A stretch of 64,000 nucleotides of DNA from Amyelois transitella (GCF_032362555.1 NC_083512.1:6002001-6066000), one strand, 5' to 3'; shown: positions 39,763 through 53,575, counted from the first letter of the stretch. Made by a program: numbers and translations. The notes: generated from the sequence alone by a model not told the origin.

Positions 39763-42700
39763 TGGTTTACTTTACGTTACCAGACCAGCTTGAAAGATGA
39801 TTGGTTTAAAACTTAAAATATTTAAAACGTCAGATAAAAATATATTTTAAAAAATACTTCTAACACACAAAAGGTAAAGTCACTCTCTCTTTATCTCTAT
39901 GGAAATATTAAAAACAAAACATTAAATAATAAAGAAAATTACGGCAGAAGGCATTTCAGCGGAAAGATTTATTCTAATAATTTAGAATCTGTAATTGTTT
40001 TATTTTCAAGTTTAATTAAAAGAAAATCTTTTAAGAATAAGGTTAGGTAACTTTGAGAAAATTTATGCATCCACACCACATCCTTACATTCCGTGGTCGC
40101 AAAAGTTTAACGCTTGTCTTTACTGTATGAAGAATCTTTGTCATAACTCTACGTAACTTTAAGAAGCGGATTAATTAATTAATTTTATTATTGTACTTAA
40201 AAAGTTTAAGGTAAATTATACACAATATCATAAGATTATGGGTATATATGTTTTATACGGCATAATTTTTTATTCTACTTTTATAAAATTCGTTACCTAC
40301 CGAGTTCTAGTTTTAGAGTTTAATTTATTACCCAAGCCCTCAGGGCCATCTGATATAACTAAACTAGACAACTGAGCTTTTACCACCACTTAGAAAATTG
40401 CCGTCATTAAGTATCATAAACTTCAGAATAGTGTAACTAAACGAAGAGATTTCTCGTGAGTATAACCTGCTCTATATTTTAGATGTCGAAATGCAGTGAA
40501 ATAATTAACGATGAATTTTTGATTGGTAAATTGTATTAATTTAAATAAATATAAAAAAGCTTAAGTAGTGTTTTATATAGTCAGTAGGTCTAACGAAATA
40601 TGCGAGACCAGGGGTACACAAACATTTAAATCAACAATTTTAGTTATTTCCTAGTGTTATCACATATTTTGTGTTCTTTTCTCTATTTATTCTTAAACTG
40701 CTTTATCTGTAACCACAAAAATGATATCCAATTATTGTGGCTATGGCCACTACAATAATATATAAACAGAGACAGACAACGAAGTATCTTTGAACTATAC
40801 CAACGTACGTTCAAACGTAAACTGGTCAACAAGCACGTAATCCGAGATCAAGTGACATAAATTGACTCTTGGTATGATATTTTCTCAATAATTCGGGGAC
40901 GCTGTGCTGATTGAAAGTCAGTTCGCGTAACTAACATAACAAAAGAATCCGGTAAGACTTCAAAGATTAATTTCACTTCCACCCGCAGACAATAAGGATT
41001 GTAAGGATAGGATCCTTTGAGTCGGTGAAGAAAGGGACGACCTTTGAAAAATTATGCATTTGCCTTATTCTTGAAGCTTAAATTACTTTCTGATGGATTT
41101 TTGTTACTTATTTTAATAAACTGTTTACCTGGTATTAAAATCACGCATATTAAAACATTCTTATGAGTAACAAAGCGTTTTATTATAATTCACCGCGTTT
41201 CGCGTTACATTTCTTCGCACCTTGATTAAACCCAGCCGTCGTTTAAAAATTTAATTGAAACGCAGTATAATACCGCTTAAGCTATATGAACCACAGGTGG
41301 TTAATAATCCTCCTGGTTTAGCGCAGCAATATTTCCTCTCAACGGCAGTTTTCCGGAGAATATCAAGCTACCTACCAATTTCAGTTTCTTGAAACTCTAC
41401 TAAATTGTTTTCAGCTTGCTATGCATTTAAGTTGAATTCAGCTAAACGATAAAATCCGTTTAATACTTTATTTCTTATCGCATTATAGCGTTCTCACAAT
41501 TGCATTCATGGCAGCTTTAAAGCTCGGGGTCCGCTTCCTCGAGGTCTTCTCATATGACAAGATGGCAGTGAACGGCAAAAACTTTTCTTCCCTATTCAGA
41601 CGAGATTTATAATTACTAGGAATTTTTGTGCAATTTCGGCAAATCTATACAGTATACATCTATTATTTTACTACGCTAGCTCACTTAGCTTAATTTAACT
41701 ATATACAAGGTAAGAAGTACAGTGTTTTTTGTGAAGATACTGTTACACAACTGCTATGCTAATTTCTGATTTCAATTTCGGCTGGAATGTAAGTATGTGT
41801 ATCTTGCGGTAATTCTGAACTACTAGGAATGTGGGGCATGATTGATATTCAGAAATGCGTTTAGTAGAGGTATTCCACGTTCTCACTCCCACGCATACTC
41901 TATTCGTTACCAGTGGTTATGTGTATTTAAGTTGTTACATAAACGTGTACATAAATCATTGGTATAGTCTGGTTAAATACTGTTTTCAATGAATTACAGC
42001 TATAATTCAAAGTCTTTGATAAACCACTGTAACCGGTATTAGGTAAATTGAATGCGTCACAATTATCCTAATTGAGTTTGGTTTTCCGAAATATGGTCAC
42101 CAATATCAGAACCAATCACCACAAATGCCGGGAGAGTTATTATGATTATACTTTCAACTTTTAAAAGAAATTTTGATAGAAAAAATTGAAATTATATTGG
42201 ATTCAGTCTTCGTTTAGTTTCAGGAAGTTTCATGTAACAGTCTTGTCTAGAGGTCGATCCAATTACAACTTAATGTGCTTCGTAACCCAATCCAATTCGT
42301 GGCTAAGAGAGGTCTCAGTTTATCTTGATTTATTTCAGGATAATTTCGTTTGATTTACGGAACTTATTCTATCTTGAATTTAACTTAATTAATATTGTAC
42401 GGAAAAGTTTGATATGGAATGTATACGAATTAAAAATCATGTATGAATTGGATCGCAGCTTTGATAATATTGGTGTGCCAACAATGTCTATACGAAAAAT
42501 ATTCACATAAATGTATGATGAAGGAAGGAACCAGCGTAAAAGAACCTGCACATTCAGGTAACTGGTCGTGTCCAATTATGCAATGGGTTAGCTTCTCCTA
42601 AGAAAGTTATTGAGGTGAGTTAGGAGTCGCTTTAAGTATAATTCTGACTCACTCAAATCAGGATCGTAGTAGCGCATTTCCGGCTTATCTTTAGAGGACG

Positions 42701-44035
42701 CGTGAGGACGCAACTGGGACTATCGCGGGAATATAATGGAGACACAAATGTTATCTCTCTTGTTGTGTGCGTGTTTCTATTCGCACATCGTCATGGGTCA
42801 ACTGTCCGATATTAACCTTTGTCTGGTCTTTGGCATCATGTCTATTGGCTTGCATAAGAAAGTAACGTTCAAATAAAGGATTATTTCTCACCGATCAAAG
42901 AATTCAATCGGCTTAGTTCATCGCTATAGTACGTTATTGCATTGACACGTCCGCTATGTGGAATTTCTCGCGCTCAGCGGCTTTGTCAAACTTTCCCGGG
43001 CGCTCCAGATAGAATCGGGAAGCGGGAGCTCACCGCATTTGACTGGCAAATTATGTCAACTTTTATTATTACGCTGATACTAACTAAATATTGGGTCTGT
43101 CTTGAAACTTAGAACCTTTAAGTTAGGTTAAATAAGCTGAAGTGGGTGTGAAACAGGTTTGATATGTTAAATGAAGCATAGCATAGCAAACATAGGTATA
43201 GCTAATCTCGCAAGTATATGTAATGCCCATGTTAAATTGGAGTCCAATGATCTCCTTCCCGAACATGGTAAAAATGAGATTGTTTTTATATTGTTTTGAA
43301 GACTTCACAGAAATCAGTAAAAACTTGACATGATTGCTGTTTCCATAAATATGGTGGGACTGGCTTGTTTCAGTTAAGAATTTCAATGTCATCTTGGAAG
43401 TAGTTAGTTGAGTAAATATCTGTTTAAATGAAATATATGTACGTGTTACGGCCTTTTTATTTTAATTCAATTAAGAAGATTAATATATTTTTTCTGTTTT
43501 GATTCTTCGATCTATTAAATATGAAGAAAAAATACAAAGGCAAAACTAGTAAAAACTAAATTACAACAAAATTCAAGATGCAAGTCTAAAAAGTTTTTAT
43601 AAAATGGAAATATGTAAGTTGTTCGTACTTAACGTCCCAGTGATGGTTATATGGATACTTTTTCTTATCTTTACGTACTCAAAGAGGTTCTTAACGCTGA
43701 ACTGCCCATATCGTAGGACGTGTTAAACGAAAAAAGAGCTTTTTGGTTAACATCGTAGAGGGTGGCGGAATTTACTTAAACTTTTATTACTTGATAGCAA
43801 CGTTATATTGCAGTTTAACGCGATGAACCGCGAAACATTATTGCTATACCGTAAAGGCCGGCATTACCTTTAATAAAAAGAAGGCCCACTGTTTTTGTGT
43901 AATAGTTTACTGTAGAGTATCTTAATGTTTCAATCAGTATGAATAGTAAAATATTAATATTTTACTATATTACTAGTCATATATTAGTTTACAGTAAAAA
44001 AGCTTAAAAATACCTATTTAAAATTTTCTTTTACA
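39763..44035. other. Intergenic, no gene recognised
   Basis: AT-rich DNA with a few GC-richer patches: 41508-41612, which contains a 34-codon open frame (MAALKLGVRFLEV...), 42535-42735 (dispersed repeat), and 42955-43035 (CGCGCTCAGCGG, CCCGGGCGCTCC). Nothing can be assigned to a gene. Confidence 0.4.
42535..42735. repeat. Dispersed repeat fragment
   Basis: Second copy of the element at 38700-38896. Phrases include ACCTGCACATTCAGG, GGAGTCGCTTTAAG and GACGCAACTGGGAC. Confidence 0.4.
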
Positions 44036-44245
44036 ACAGTCTTGAAAAGACTGAATGGCCACGTTCAGCTATTTGGCTTAATGATAGAATTGAGATTCAA
44101 ATAGTGACAGGTTGCTAGCCCATCGCCTAAAAGAGGAATCCCAAGTTTATAAGCCTATCCCTTAGTCGCCTTTTACGACATCCATGGGAAAGAGATGGAG
44201 TGGTCCTATTCTTTTTTGTAATGGTGCCGGGAATCACACGGCACT
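44036..44245 (-). repeat. GTGCCGTG-family repeat, tail missing
   Basis: Well-conserved minus-orientation copy from CAGTCTTGAAAAGACTGAAT to GGGAATCACACGGCAC. The LINE-like tail (ATAGACGTGA...TATG) is absent, so the copy is truncated at its 3' end. Confidence 0.7.
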
Positions 44246-44352
44246 ATATTTTACTGTAGAAATAATAATACTATTATACAATTACTCAACATTGGTAATT
44301 TATTTATTAGCATTCAAATGTTTTATTTGAAAATACTTACATCTTAACATAC

Positions 44353-44480
44353 CATCATGCCTGTTTCCCATTGGGGTAGGCAGAGACTCCACTTCCTACG
44401 ACCCTTACAGACCTTTCTTGCTTCCTCCGTTCTCATTACTCTTTTCATACATATCCGACGATTACGGTTACTCCTAACAT
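44353..44480 (-). mobile_element. LINE 3'-end fragment, diverged
   Basis: Minus-orientation copy with TTGGGGTAGGCAGAGACTCC, CCTTACAGACCTTTCTTGC and TCATTACTCTTTTCATACA, which parallel 59710-59800. It lacks an intact reading frame. Confidence 0.6.
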
Positions 44481-44678
44481 CTCCCCTTGTTAAGACATTC
44501 GAAAATGTGAAAGTGTGAAAACTTTAACGAACAGCTAATGCTCACCGAAGAGAGAGTACACATCGCATTGAATATGTACGGAATGGCTGAGCCCAAGTAC
44601 CATAGCTGAGTCTCCCGCGTATTGTATAATGAACAGTTAACATTATTAATTTTGCCCCCTTTTACAGATTTTTTTTTA

Positions 44679-44921
44679 ATAAATAAATATATACGGGACA
44701 AATTACACTGATTGAGTTAGCCTCGAAGTAAGTTCGAAACTTGTGTTACGAGATACTAACTCAACGATACTATATTTTATAATAAATACTTATATAGATA
44801 AACATCCAAGACTCAGGCCAATCAGAAAAAGTTCTTTTCTCATCATGCCCTGACCGGGATTCGAACCCGGGACCTCCGGTGTCACAGACAAGCGTACTAC
44901 CGCTGAGCCACAGAAGCCGTC
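44679..44921 (-). repeat. tRNA-derived SINE, near full length
   Basis: Minus-orientation copy with box A (GTGGCTCAGCGGTAG) and box B (GGTTCGAATCC), GGCATGATGAGAAAAGAAC and the CTCAATCAGTGTAATTTGTC end. Immediately 5' of its head is a 17/18-bp inverted repeat (44931-44991). Confidence 0.8.
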
Positions 44922-46959
44922 GAAGCCGAAGATTATTTTGGCTTCTCCAAATAAGGTAATAATTCCTGATCCAGGAGGAGCCAAAATAATCTGTAATTAC
45001 AACATACATGATAGAATTTACTTGTGTTTTTGATCTTGTTCCCAACCTGGGACACAATATCATAACATGTCGAAGTTTTTGTGGATAGGGACAAGAACTT
45101 CAAAACCCTTAAAGACACCAAATATGATTACACTTGGGCTTACTTGTTTTTAAGTCTGAATATGTCTGATTATGTCTATTATAATGTAAATTGTCTATTG
45201 ACTTAATACGATTACTAACGGAAAGGCTTAAACCTGTCACTCTCAATCACTTTTGACTCATCATTTTAAGCCATCCAGCCAGAACGTGACCTTTAGTATA
45301 TAGAGAGTATTGGCTATGACATGTAGGTAAGAGATAAAATATGTAAGATGTACTATCGTGAAATGATAGCTAAAACATAGAACAAAAGTCAGACTCATTA
45401 CAAATTCATTGAAAAATAATCTAAGCATTTTTGACGTTTTGTAGTAGCTCGACAGCTACGCCGTAGATGTGCTACGACTATTTAGCTACGGCGTAGACCT
45501 TAGGCCTAGATCGTTAACACTCTCCGTGAACCAACACGATAAGTTTGACTTTGCTTTGATTAATCGTATCTAAAAATAGATATTGAAGTATGTTATAAAA
45601 TATATTTCGACATAAAATTAAAAAAGGTTGTCTTAAAAATGATGTACAAATTTTATATCCATATATTTAAATGTCTCTTTTTTTGTCATTATAATTTCGG
45701 TCATTGGTAGCAACAGACGTAAAACCCCGTAGGACTAAGCAATATTTTATACATACACTAAGAGATAATGAAGCTTACGTTCATTGTTTGAGCATTTATC
45801 TTTATTTAAAAGGGGTCAAAGTTATCGGAATAACAATCTAATAATGAGGGTTTTATCGTTAAATATTAAATGGAATAACCAAAACCTTTATTAAACCGTT
45901 CTTTATGTCATTATTATCGGATTATATGGAGAATTTGTTATGGGTAGTTTTAGTTTGTATATATTTTAAGTATAGGTATTTTATAGAAAAAAGGGTTTGA
46001 AATTTCAAAGGTATTGAATTTTCACTTACATTTGATTTGAATATATAACAATATGCAAAGTAGCTAACAATTATAATTCTCAACTTATATACAACACTTA
46101 ACTTGAAATTCAGGAAGAATACCTACAAGTAGGTTGTAGTCTCTTTTGTAAGTTGTAGTTAATTGTCTTATGAAAGAACCCAAGCCTACACCTGGCTCAA
46201 ATGTTAGAAAACCTGGTTGACCCTGGCTTATTTTAACGTCCTCCCTTCATAAACAAAGACACATATCCTGTCTTCGAACAACATTTTATATCCAAACCAG
46301 AAACATGAAAGCTACTTGGCAACTCCACACCAAAATACGACGTCTATTTTTATGAGTTTTTTCTTTTCAAGGGAACATAAAAACTTTGCCTTTACAGTTT
46401 ACTTGAGACTGGTATAAGAACACTTATTATTATACTATAGTGAACTCATTTAGTTTTTTTTAACATGTTTAAGCTCTGCAAGTATTGTGTAGTCGTTATC
46501 ATTTTATTAAAGGATCTAGTTTCGGAATTTTAACAAACATTTTTATGAATATATGCACAATTTTTACTATACATTTCGTTTAACTTTTAAACAAACTATT
46601 ATTTGTATACTCAATTTTTTTCACCATATCGTCATACTTGTTTATGTTTCTTCCTGAGGTTTTTTAAAGATTTAGATTCGGCGTGGTATCAAATCGAGAT
46701 ATATATTAACACAATTTTTTTTATTCATATAAGGCTGCGTTCTACATAGTATACTAGTATATTGTGGAAATATCAACTGCTGCAACAATCTTGTAAGCTG
46801 CGGACGCCTCGTCTACCAACGTTACTCCTGTTTACTGCTCGAGTTAATCCTAGGGGAGCTAAATTACATAGCTTTCGTGTTTAAAGATATCTTATAAAGT
46901 TACCTTGTATGAAATGATGCAATCTTTGCGTGAAAAGTTGTAGAATTCTAGATAAAGCT

Positions 46960-47045
46960 AAAGAAGTATGCTATGGTTGTGGCTAGTGAAAAGGTGTAGG
47001 CTCTGTCCACCCCTTACGGGAATAAGGAATATATGAATATGTTTG
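46960..47045 (+). mobile_element. LINE 3'-end fragment, degenerate
   Basis: Plus orientation: AAAGAAGTATGCTATGGTTG, GGCTAGTGAAAAGGTGTAGG, CCACCCCTTACGGGAATAAGG, then ATATGAATATG. It parallels 20567-20668 with many substitutions. Confidence 0.5.
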
Positions 47046-49116
47046 CATGTTTGTTATAACAATAATTACCTAAAATGGCTTTGATTGTTGATTATGGTGC
47101 GGAAGACAAAAAAGTTGGTAATGGTAAATCTAAAACCTTAATACTATTCTAGTTTCCGGCAGCTACATTCTTGTTCCCGTAAAAAATTCGCAGATATCTG
47201 CTCTCAGTTACTGTTTCCTAACAAATTTACACTTTCCACTAGTTGCCCAACTTGGGAATGCAAATTTACTTCAAGCAAGGTAGGAGAAATTCCACAAGCG
47301 ATGATGACGGTTGATAGCCGCTATCTAAAAGTTGATTTTAAATTCAGTATATAGGTAGATATTGGTCGTGGTTCGGTCGGTAGTTTAAAATTGCTGTGTA
47401 AAAGATTATTTACTGAGATATCAAAAGAATGAATTTTAAAGCTTCAATTTTCCCAAAACAGTCAACATTAATCATATACCCTAAAGATTCTTAAAAAAGT
47501 AAATAAACTTAATGCGTATTTTTTCTTAATGACTCCGTTATAGTTTTAATAATGTACGGCCTGGTTCTGGAGTTAACAGTGTATAATTTATTTACGCCTC
47601 TGAAACCGAGGAAAGTCAACTAGTATCAAATAAAATACATCCAAAGTTACGATAGGGACAAAAGCTGTGGGCCCTTGTTTTAAGTAGGTATACATAATAT
47701 GTATATCTCGACCTCCATTAGCTTACACAAAATAAAGAAAGGACAGAATTTAAATTTATTTAAATAAATATTTTCTAAGGAACTTAACCGGTAAAGGTGT
47801 GATTTAATTCAAGATGTATTTTTGCTATTTTTTAAATATTAAATGGTAAGGAATACTTTTGCATTCACATGTTTTAGTTTGAAGGTTCAATAAAGTTTTA
47901 AATAAATATTCACGTATACGTCAATAAAGTAGAAAAGAATACATAGAATAGCTGGTAAAACTTCGCATCCGCAATTTATCGTATCGCTGTCCTCTGTTAG
48001 ACATAGACGTTTTTTCCTGTTGTGGATTTCATTGAATGTAATTTATTTGGGAAGTGTGACCATAAATGCCGACGGGTTGATTGCCATATTGTTAATGTCC
48101 AAATGTAGCTGAATGGTTCTGGTTATCGAAGTTTTTTTTTGGCTATTGTCAATTATTGGATCAGTTCGGAAATACATATCTTTCGATGACTTAATAAAAA
48201 ATACTTACCTCCTTTTTTTCTATTAAACAGAGAACTGAAATATATAAATAACTTATATTGAAGCAAAATAAAACAAAAATTTATATTCACTAAAGAATTA
48301 CCTTTTTTTAAGTTAAAACAACAAGATTTTATTACGTATTAAATATGCAAGTCATACAGTTCATGGTGATGGTAAGCAGTTACCAAAACCTATGGATGCC
48401 CGTAGCACGAGATTTTTTCATTGATAGTTGTTCATTGGTCTTCTTGCATTTTACAATTCTGACGGAAAAATATTTTGTTTGGTACATGTATGTATTATTT
48501 TGAATTTGTGCTTGTATAAGCGCGTTAGGATTTCCAGTGTTCAATTTTCATTCATCAGTTGTTATTAATGTAAATCGGGTCTGTCAGCGTGCCAGTGTTA
48601 ACTACGAGTAAGTTTGTTAACAGAGATGAGTTCTGACGGCGCACTGTTCACGAAAACGTGCATCGCCGCCGGCCAAATTAATTCCATTTTAACATTAAGG
48701 GTGTATACGATTCGCCAGATGACAAGATGTTAACTTGTTTGATATGATATTTTATTACACATGTTTCCGTGTGGGACGATCTAAGAATAAAACTTCTTTA
48801 TGAAAATGTCAGAAAGCAAATACATATAATATATTTATTTCCTTTTTAGCTTTTTGTGTTTTGTTGTATAATATAGCGCCCCGCGGCGAATTTTATTTTT
48901 CATTAACAAGAACATAATTAGAGCAATCGTGAACTCAGCGCGAAATGTTGTAAACAAAAGAACGCGTTTTAAGTAATAGCGAGGACTACAACAGACAAAA
49001 AATACAATGAATACTGCGAAGTGGACGGAGCAGCTCTTGATTTGACAAAAACGAGTGGAGTGCCCTCGAGATTTGCCCTACGAGATTGCGTTCAGTTTAT
49101 TGCCAATCGCACCCCT

Positions 49117-49181
49117 TACTATGATACTGCATTAACTGTATACTTCTTACTTAAGTATAGAGTTAATGCAGTATCATAGTA
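49117..49181. other. Near-perfect 28-bp-arm hairpin
   Basis: ACTATGATACTGCATTAACT (49118-49137) is exactly reverse-complementary to 49161-49180, and T49117/A49181 extend the pairing. After one G/G mismatch the inner TATACTT / AAGTATA also pair, leaving a 7-base loop (CTTACTT). The ~65-nt stem-loop has pre-miRNA-like size. No known miRNA was recognised. Confidence 0.6.
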
Positions 49182-52100
49182 TACTTGTAGATATAGGATT
49201 ATACTGGACGTAGTGCGATAATATGTATTTATGTAGATGACGAACGCTTTTGATATTCTTCATTATAAGTGATACCTCTGCAGTTATGGCCACATTCTTA
49301 AGTAGGCTTATATATACTTATATATAATTAAAACTATGAAAGAATTTAGGTTTTTGACCTATAAGTACGTTTATAGTGATATGAAAATTTACTATTTTTA
49401 ATGTTTAGTTATTAATAGCAGTCTGGAAGCTTTGTAAGTATGTAGGTACTTACAAAAAATATAAATTCAATGTCAAGTCTCAAAACTTTAGTAGGTACCA
49501 TGGTAGCACTGACCTCAGTGTTGCAATGTAGTTATCATAAAACTTTAGCACTTTAAGAGCGCGATAACACAACAGTATCGACTAAACATTTTTGGAGAAT
49601 ATTGGTCGCGATATTTTCTTGTGATAACATCATCTATATCATAAGAATATCATTATATGATTAGAAATATTACTTAACTTACTTCTGTAAAGGAGAATGT
49701 ATAGTGTACACACATTACTTGTAATGTGACTATTTCAGTAAGCAGGTATACAGATAAACCTCTTTTTCTCTGGAGTCCCGCTTACATCAATAAGAACGCC
49801 GAATGGCGATATGGAATATGGAAGGTGCTAAGTCTTTCATCATTCACATAATAAAGGTGACAAATAACAACGAGGGCAATACAATAAACATGAAATATTG
49901 CTAGCGTTGTTCCTAAATTTAACGAAACGTATTTCGTGTTCGAGGAAATCCGCCGGAGCGATGAAAAACGATCACGTCGGCGGTAGATGCCGCATCATTG
50001 TGGCTGCCCTTCGCAGCCTTGTGTTTAAACAAACCTATAATGTACATTTTGATACAATCTTTAGAATAAAATAAAACCATTTGTTATGAAAACTTTATTT
50101 ATGAAACTTTGTTGAGCCTAAAGGTCAGAGGCGAACTAGCTAAAACATTATCTACCAGTTAACTAATAGAAAATAGCAGAGATAATAAATCTGGTATCAA
50201 TTTGAGATACAGTATATTCACTGAAAAAAGAGAGACATTTAAGAAAAACGTTCTTTCTATAAATATTTTTTTTTTCAAATTTTATTTTACTTTCGGTGTC
50301 CGTCAAGACATGATTGCAGAAAATTAATGTGACGTCTGTATTTTTATATTTTTGTTTTAAAAAAATAATAAACCTAGGTTATAGACTCAGGTAAGACTTA
50401 GGTTATCCGACTATTTAAAATTGCATAAAACTGTAAGTAAGAGTAATCAAAGTGGTAACACGTCAATTTAGTCTAAGTTATTGCTTTGCCATGTTGGTTA
50501 ACAAATGACAAAAAAAAGACACAAAATTAAATAGACATGATAAGTACTTATCACCGCTGCAGAAATCAAAATAATGTAGCCTTATATTATTCAGGATTGT
50601 ATAATAATGGCTGTATGAATATAGAGGGATCATTGGTAAGCTTTAATGACGTCCATTTATTGCGGTGATGTTTGCTGATACCACGCCGGAACAAATGGAA
50701 AGCTTGTCCAATAACTGACGTTAAATGCTCCGATCCGATCGTATGACGGCATCCAGGCTCAATGGACGGGTAGGATTTGGTGGACGAGCTTTTTCAGATT
50801 GAGTCCAAAACTGCGAAATATTCGTTCGCCAATAACAAAATGTGAAAAATTCGATATGGTTATCTATATCCCCAGGGAAATTGCAGCTGGAACAAAAGCC
50901 CGGAGGATGATGATTTTAAGGTTAGAATAGAATAGATTTATTTCAAAATTGGATACAAGGATCACTTATTGACGTCACATCACTTAAATCTAATTATAAC
51001 TACTACCGCTTCCAAAGCGCATGTGTTTATTTTATTCATAAAATCAAAGTTTAAAGTAAAGCTACAGGACAAATTTAAGAGCTTAGGTAAACAAATATGG
51101 AAAAAGAACTAAATTCATGTTTCACTCCCGGTTCCATGTTTACTACCTAAAGGTTGGCTAAAAGCGATTGCTTACCGCCGCCTGATAAGCCCGCCTTTGC
51201 TCAACATATTTTTTGTGTAGCTTCTACTAGGTACTTATACAATTTTGTTACGCACAATAAAGTTGATTTGTATTGTAAGGTAAGTCTTTTTATTTTTCAA
51301 GCTCATAGAATGTTTGGTCTGTGAAAATTACTCCTGGTGTTGTAAGTTATAATTTTAAAATACATATATAACTTAATCAAATCGCGTAAAAGATTCTCTA
51401 AAGTAACGGTTGGCAAAATCAATATGTTTCAGCACAATAAATTTTGCCGATACCCAGTTTAATCTATTTATGAGCTAGATGGTATTGTCTGATAGATAGT
51501 AACTGATCGGGCCGGATTAAAGGGATTTGCCCGAACCTCTTACTGTCTACGGGGTTTAGCAACATCCGTTCTCATCGTAGGCGGATATGGGACTAAGGTT
51601 ACATTACTGTTTACTAGTTTTGACCGTCAGATATGTTCATGGAAGTCTTGATTGACGTTTATTTGCCGTTCGTTTGTAAAAACAAATACTATCTGTGTTT
51701 ATCCCCAAGATATGGCGACTAATCTGCGTTTCGTGTAATTAAGTGTTGAAGGAGTACTGCAATTATGTTCTTTAATTATTTATTTTTTCTTATTTACTTG
51801 CTTTCGATACCTCTTTTCTTCTCGAATAATATCTGAACTATTAACAAGCATGTTTATCAAAGCTCCTGTATTGGAGTTGACAGATTTAAAACAGTTGGAG
51901 GATCATCGCCGTCTTGTTTGGCAAGTTTTGATGAGTTTTGGAAGTGTAACGTGACCTAAAGGTCGTATTGTTTGTTCTAACTTTCCGTGCGAACTTGAGA
52001 TATTCAAATGTACTCTTAGTTTATTTTCTTACTTCTACCTATGTTAAAGAAGATACGCTTACTTCAATGAGTTTTAAGATTAAAGGTTATATAAAGTTAT

Positions 52101-53575
52101 AATTAATCCGCACTGCTCGTTAAAATGTACTCGTATTCACTAATAGTTCTTTATCAATATCCTTTAAAATATTATAAGAACTTTGGAAGTCTTCATTATC
52201 GTCCCTACTTGAAATGTAAGTATACATTTTTAGGTACAAAATTGTTTTTTGAAGACCGTCTGTTATCTTACTTTGTCGAGGCTAACTAATGAAAAGTCAT
52301 TTCCTTTGGCATTATTACAGAACTCGAACAAATAATGAAGTTGAGGAGTTTCTTACATAATAACAAAGTGAGAGTAATACAAGTAGGCTGAAATCGAAAT
52401 AAATCGTTTGTTTCTGGAAATGCAATGTTGAGAGTGAGAGCTAAGATATGTTTAAAATATGATGAACGAATTAACTGTGGTACGAGTAAGTATATCTTGG
52501 CAAAATGGCGATCATAAGATATAGGAATATTTATTTATGTTGTTGCCTGTACCGTGACAGCCATTTCAACGTCTATAAGGACACGGGCAACAACTAGTGT
52601 ATGTAAATCAATTTCCGCAAATTTAGAACAATTTGAATACAATTAAGTGATTGCAATGTATTTCACTGATGATCCGACAGCTTCTCTATTTTTTAATCTC
52701 GCCGCATAGAACTATAGGTACCTATTAATTTATGTTAAACTTTGAGAAATAACATTTTGAATATTAATGTTATTGTTATTATTTATTGTTGCCGTAGAAG
52801 ACGACAAATAATAACTAGTGAAATTTGAAATCCAAGAAAATCATAATTTTTCCAAGTTATTTCACCACTTATTAATTAATATCTACTTAGTAGTAGATCA
52901 CAAGGCAGAGTAGTATAGTAGTATATTGGTAGTAGTCTACCAACACGCTATCTCTCGCAGATTCTGAGCTTAAAAACAGAAATTTAGGATACAATCGGAA
53001 TCGATTTAACATTTTATTACATTACTTAATGAAATATTTCAATATTAGTGAAAATCGCACTTTATAAATGGTAAGTACATAAAAATAACGCGTGCCGCTT
53101 TACGGAATCAAAATATTAGAAAGCGTTATTTCTATGCTATTAGTGTTTCATATCTCGCGTATGTGGAATAAGGCGCAGTAATTAGTGGCCGTTTAACTTA
53201 ATTGGCATTCGCCCACAATCAGCATAAAGCCAGCTGTTAGCTTGCAGTTGGCTTATTAATTTGTTTGATACCTAAATACGGAACCCTAAAAACGTGCTGC
53301 ATTAATTAAGTTATAAAGATTGCATCAGACATGGCGTCATTTGTCAAGTTCCTCTGGCAGGCCATTAGTCTGCTTTTTGAACTTTAGCCGTAACAAATTC
53401 GTATGTAATACGGCAAGACAGTAAATCAGTAACGGCGGAAATAACCATGCTTAAGTATCGGTTAAGCTTAGTTGCAATTTCTGTACTAAGGGCTTCTCAT
53501 GAACTTAGTCAAACTCAAATACATATATAATATGGGTACGGGGTAAAAGAATCAAAAGTCAAGAGATTCGAAGGA

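Larger units (their letters stand above)
45500..53575. other. Repeat-poor intergenic stretch with GC-richer blocks
   Basis: About 8 kb with no recognised gene and, unlike the flanks, almost no copies of the abundant repeat families (a LINE scrap at 46960-47040 is the clearest). GC-richer blocks stand out at 48585-48720, 49015-49115, 49920-50030, 50640-50790, 51500-51610 and 53090-53350. A near-perfect hairpin is at 49117-49181. These could be cis-regulatory elements of the receptor or opsin gene. Confidence 0.4.
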
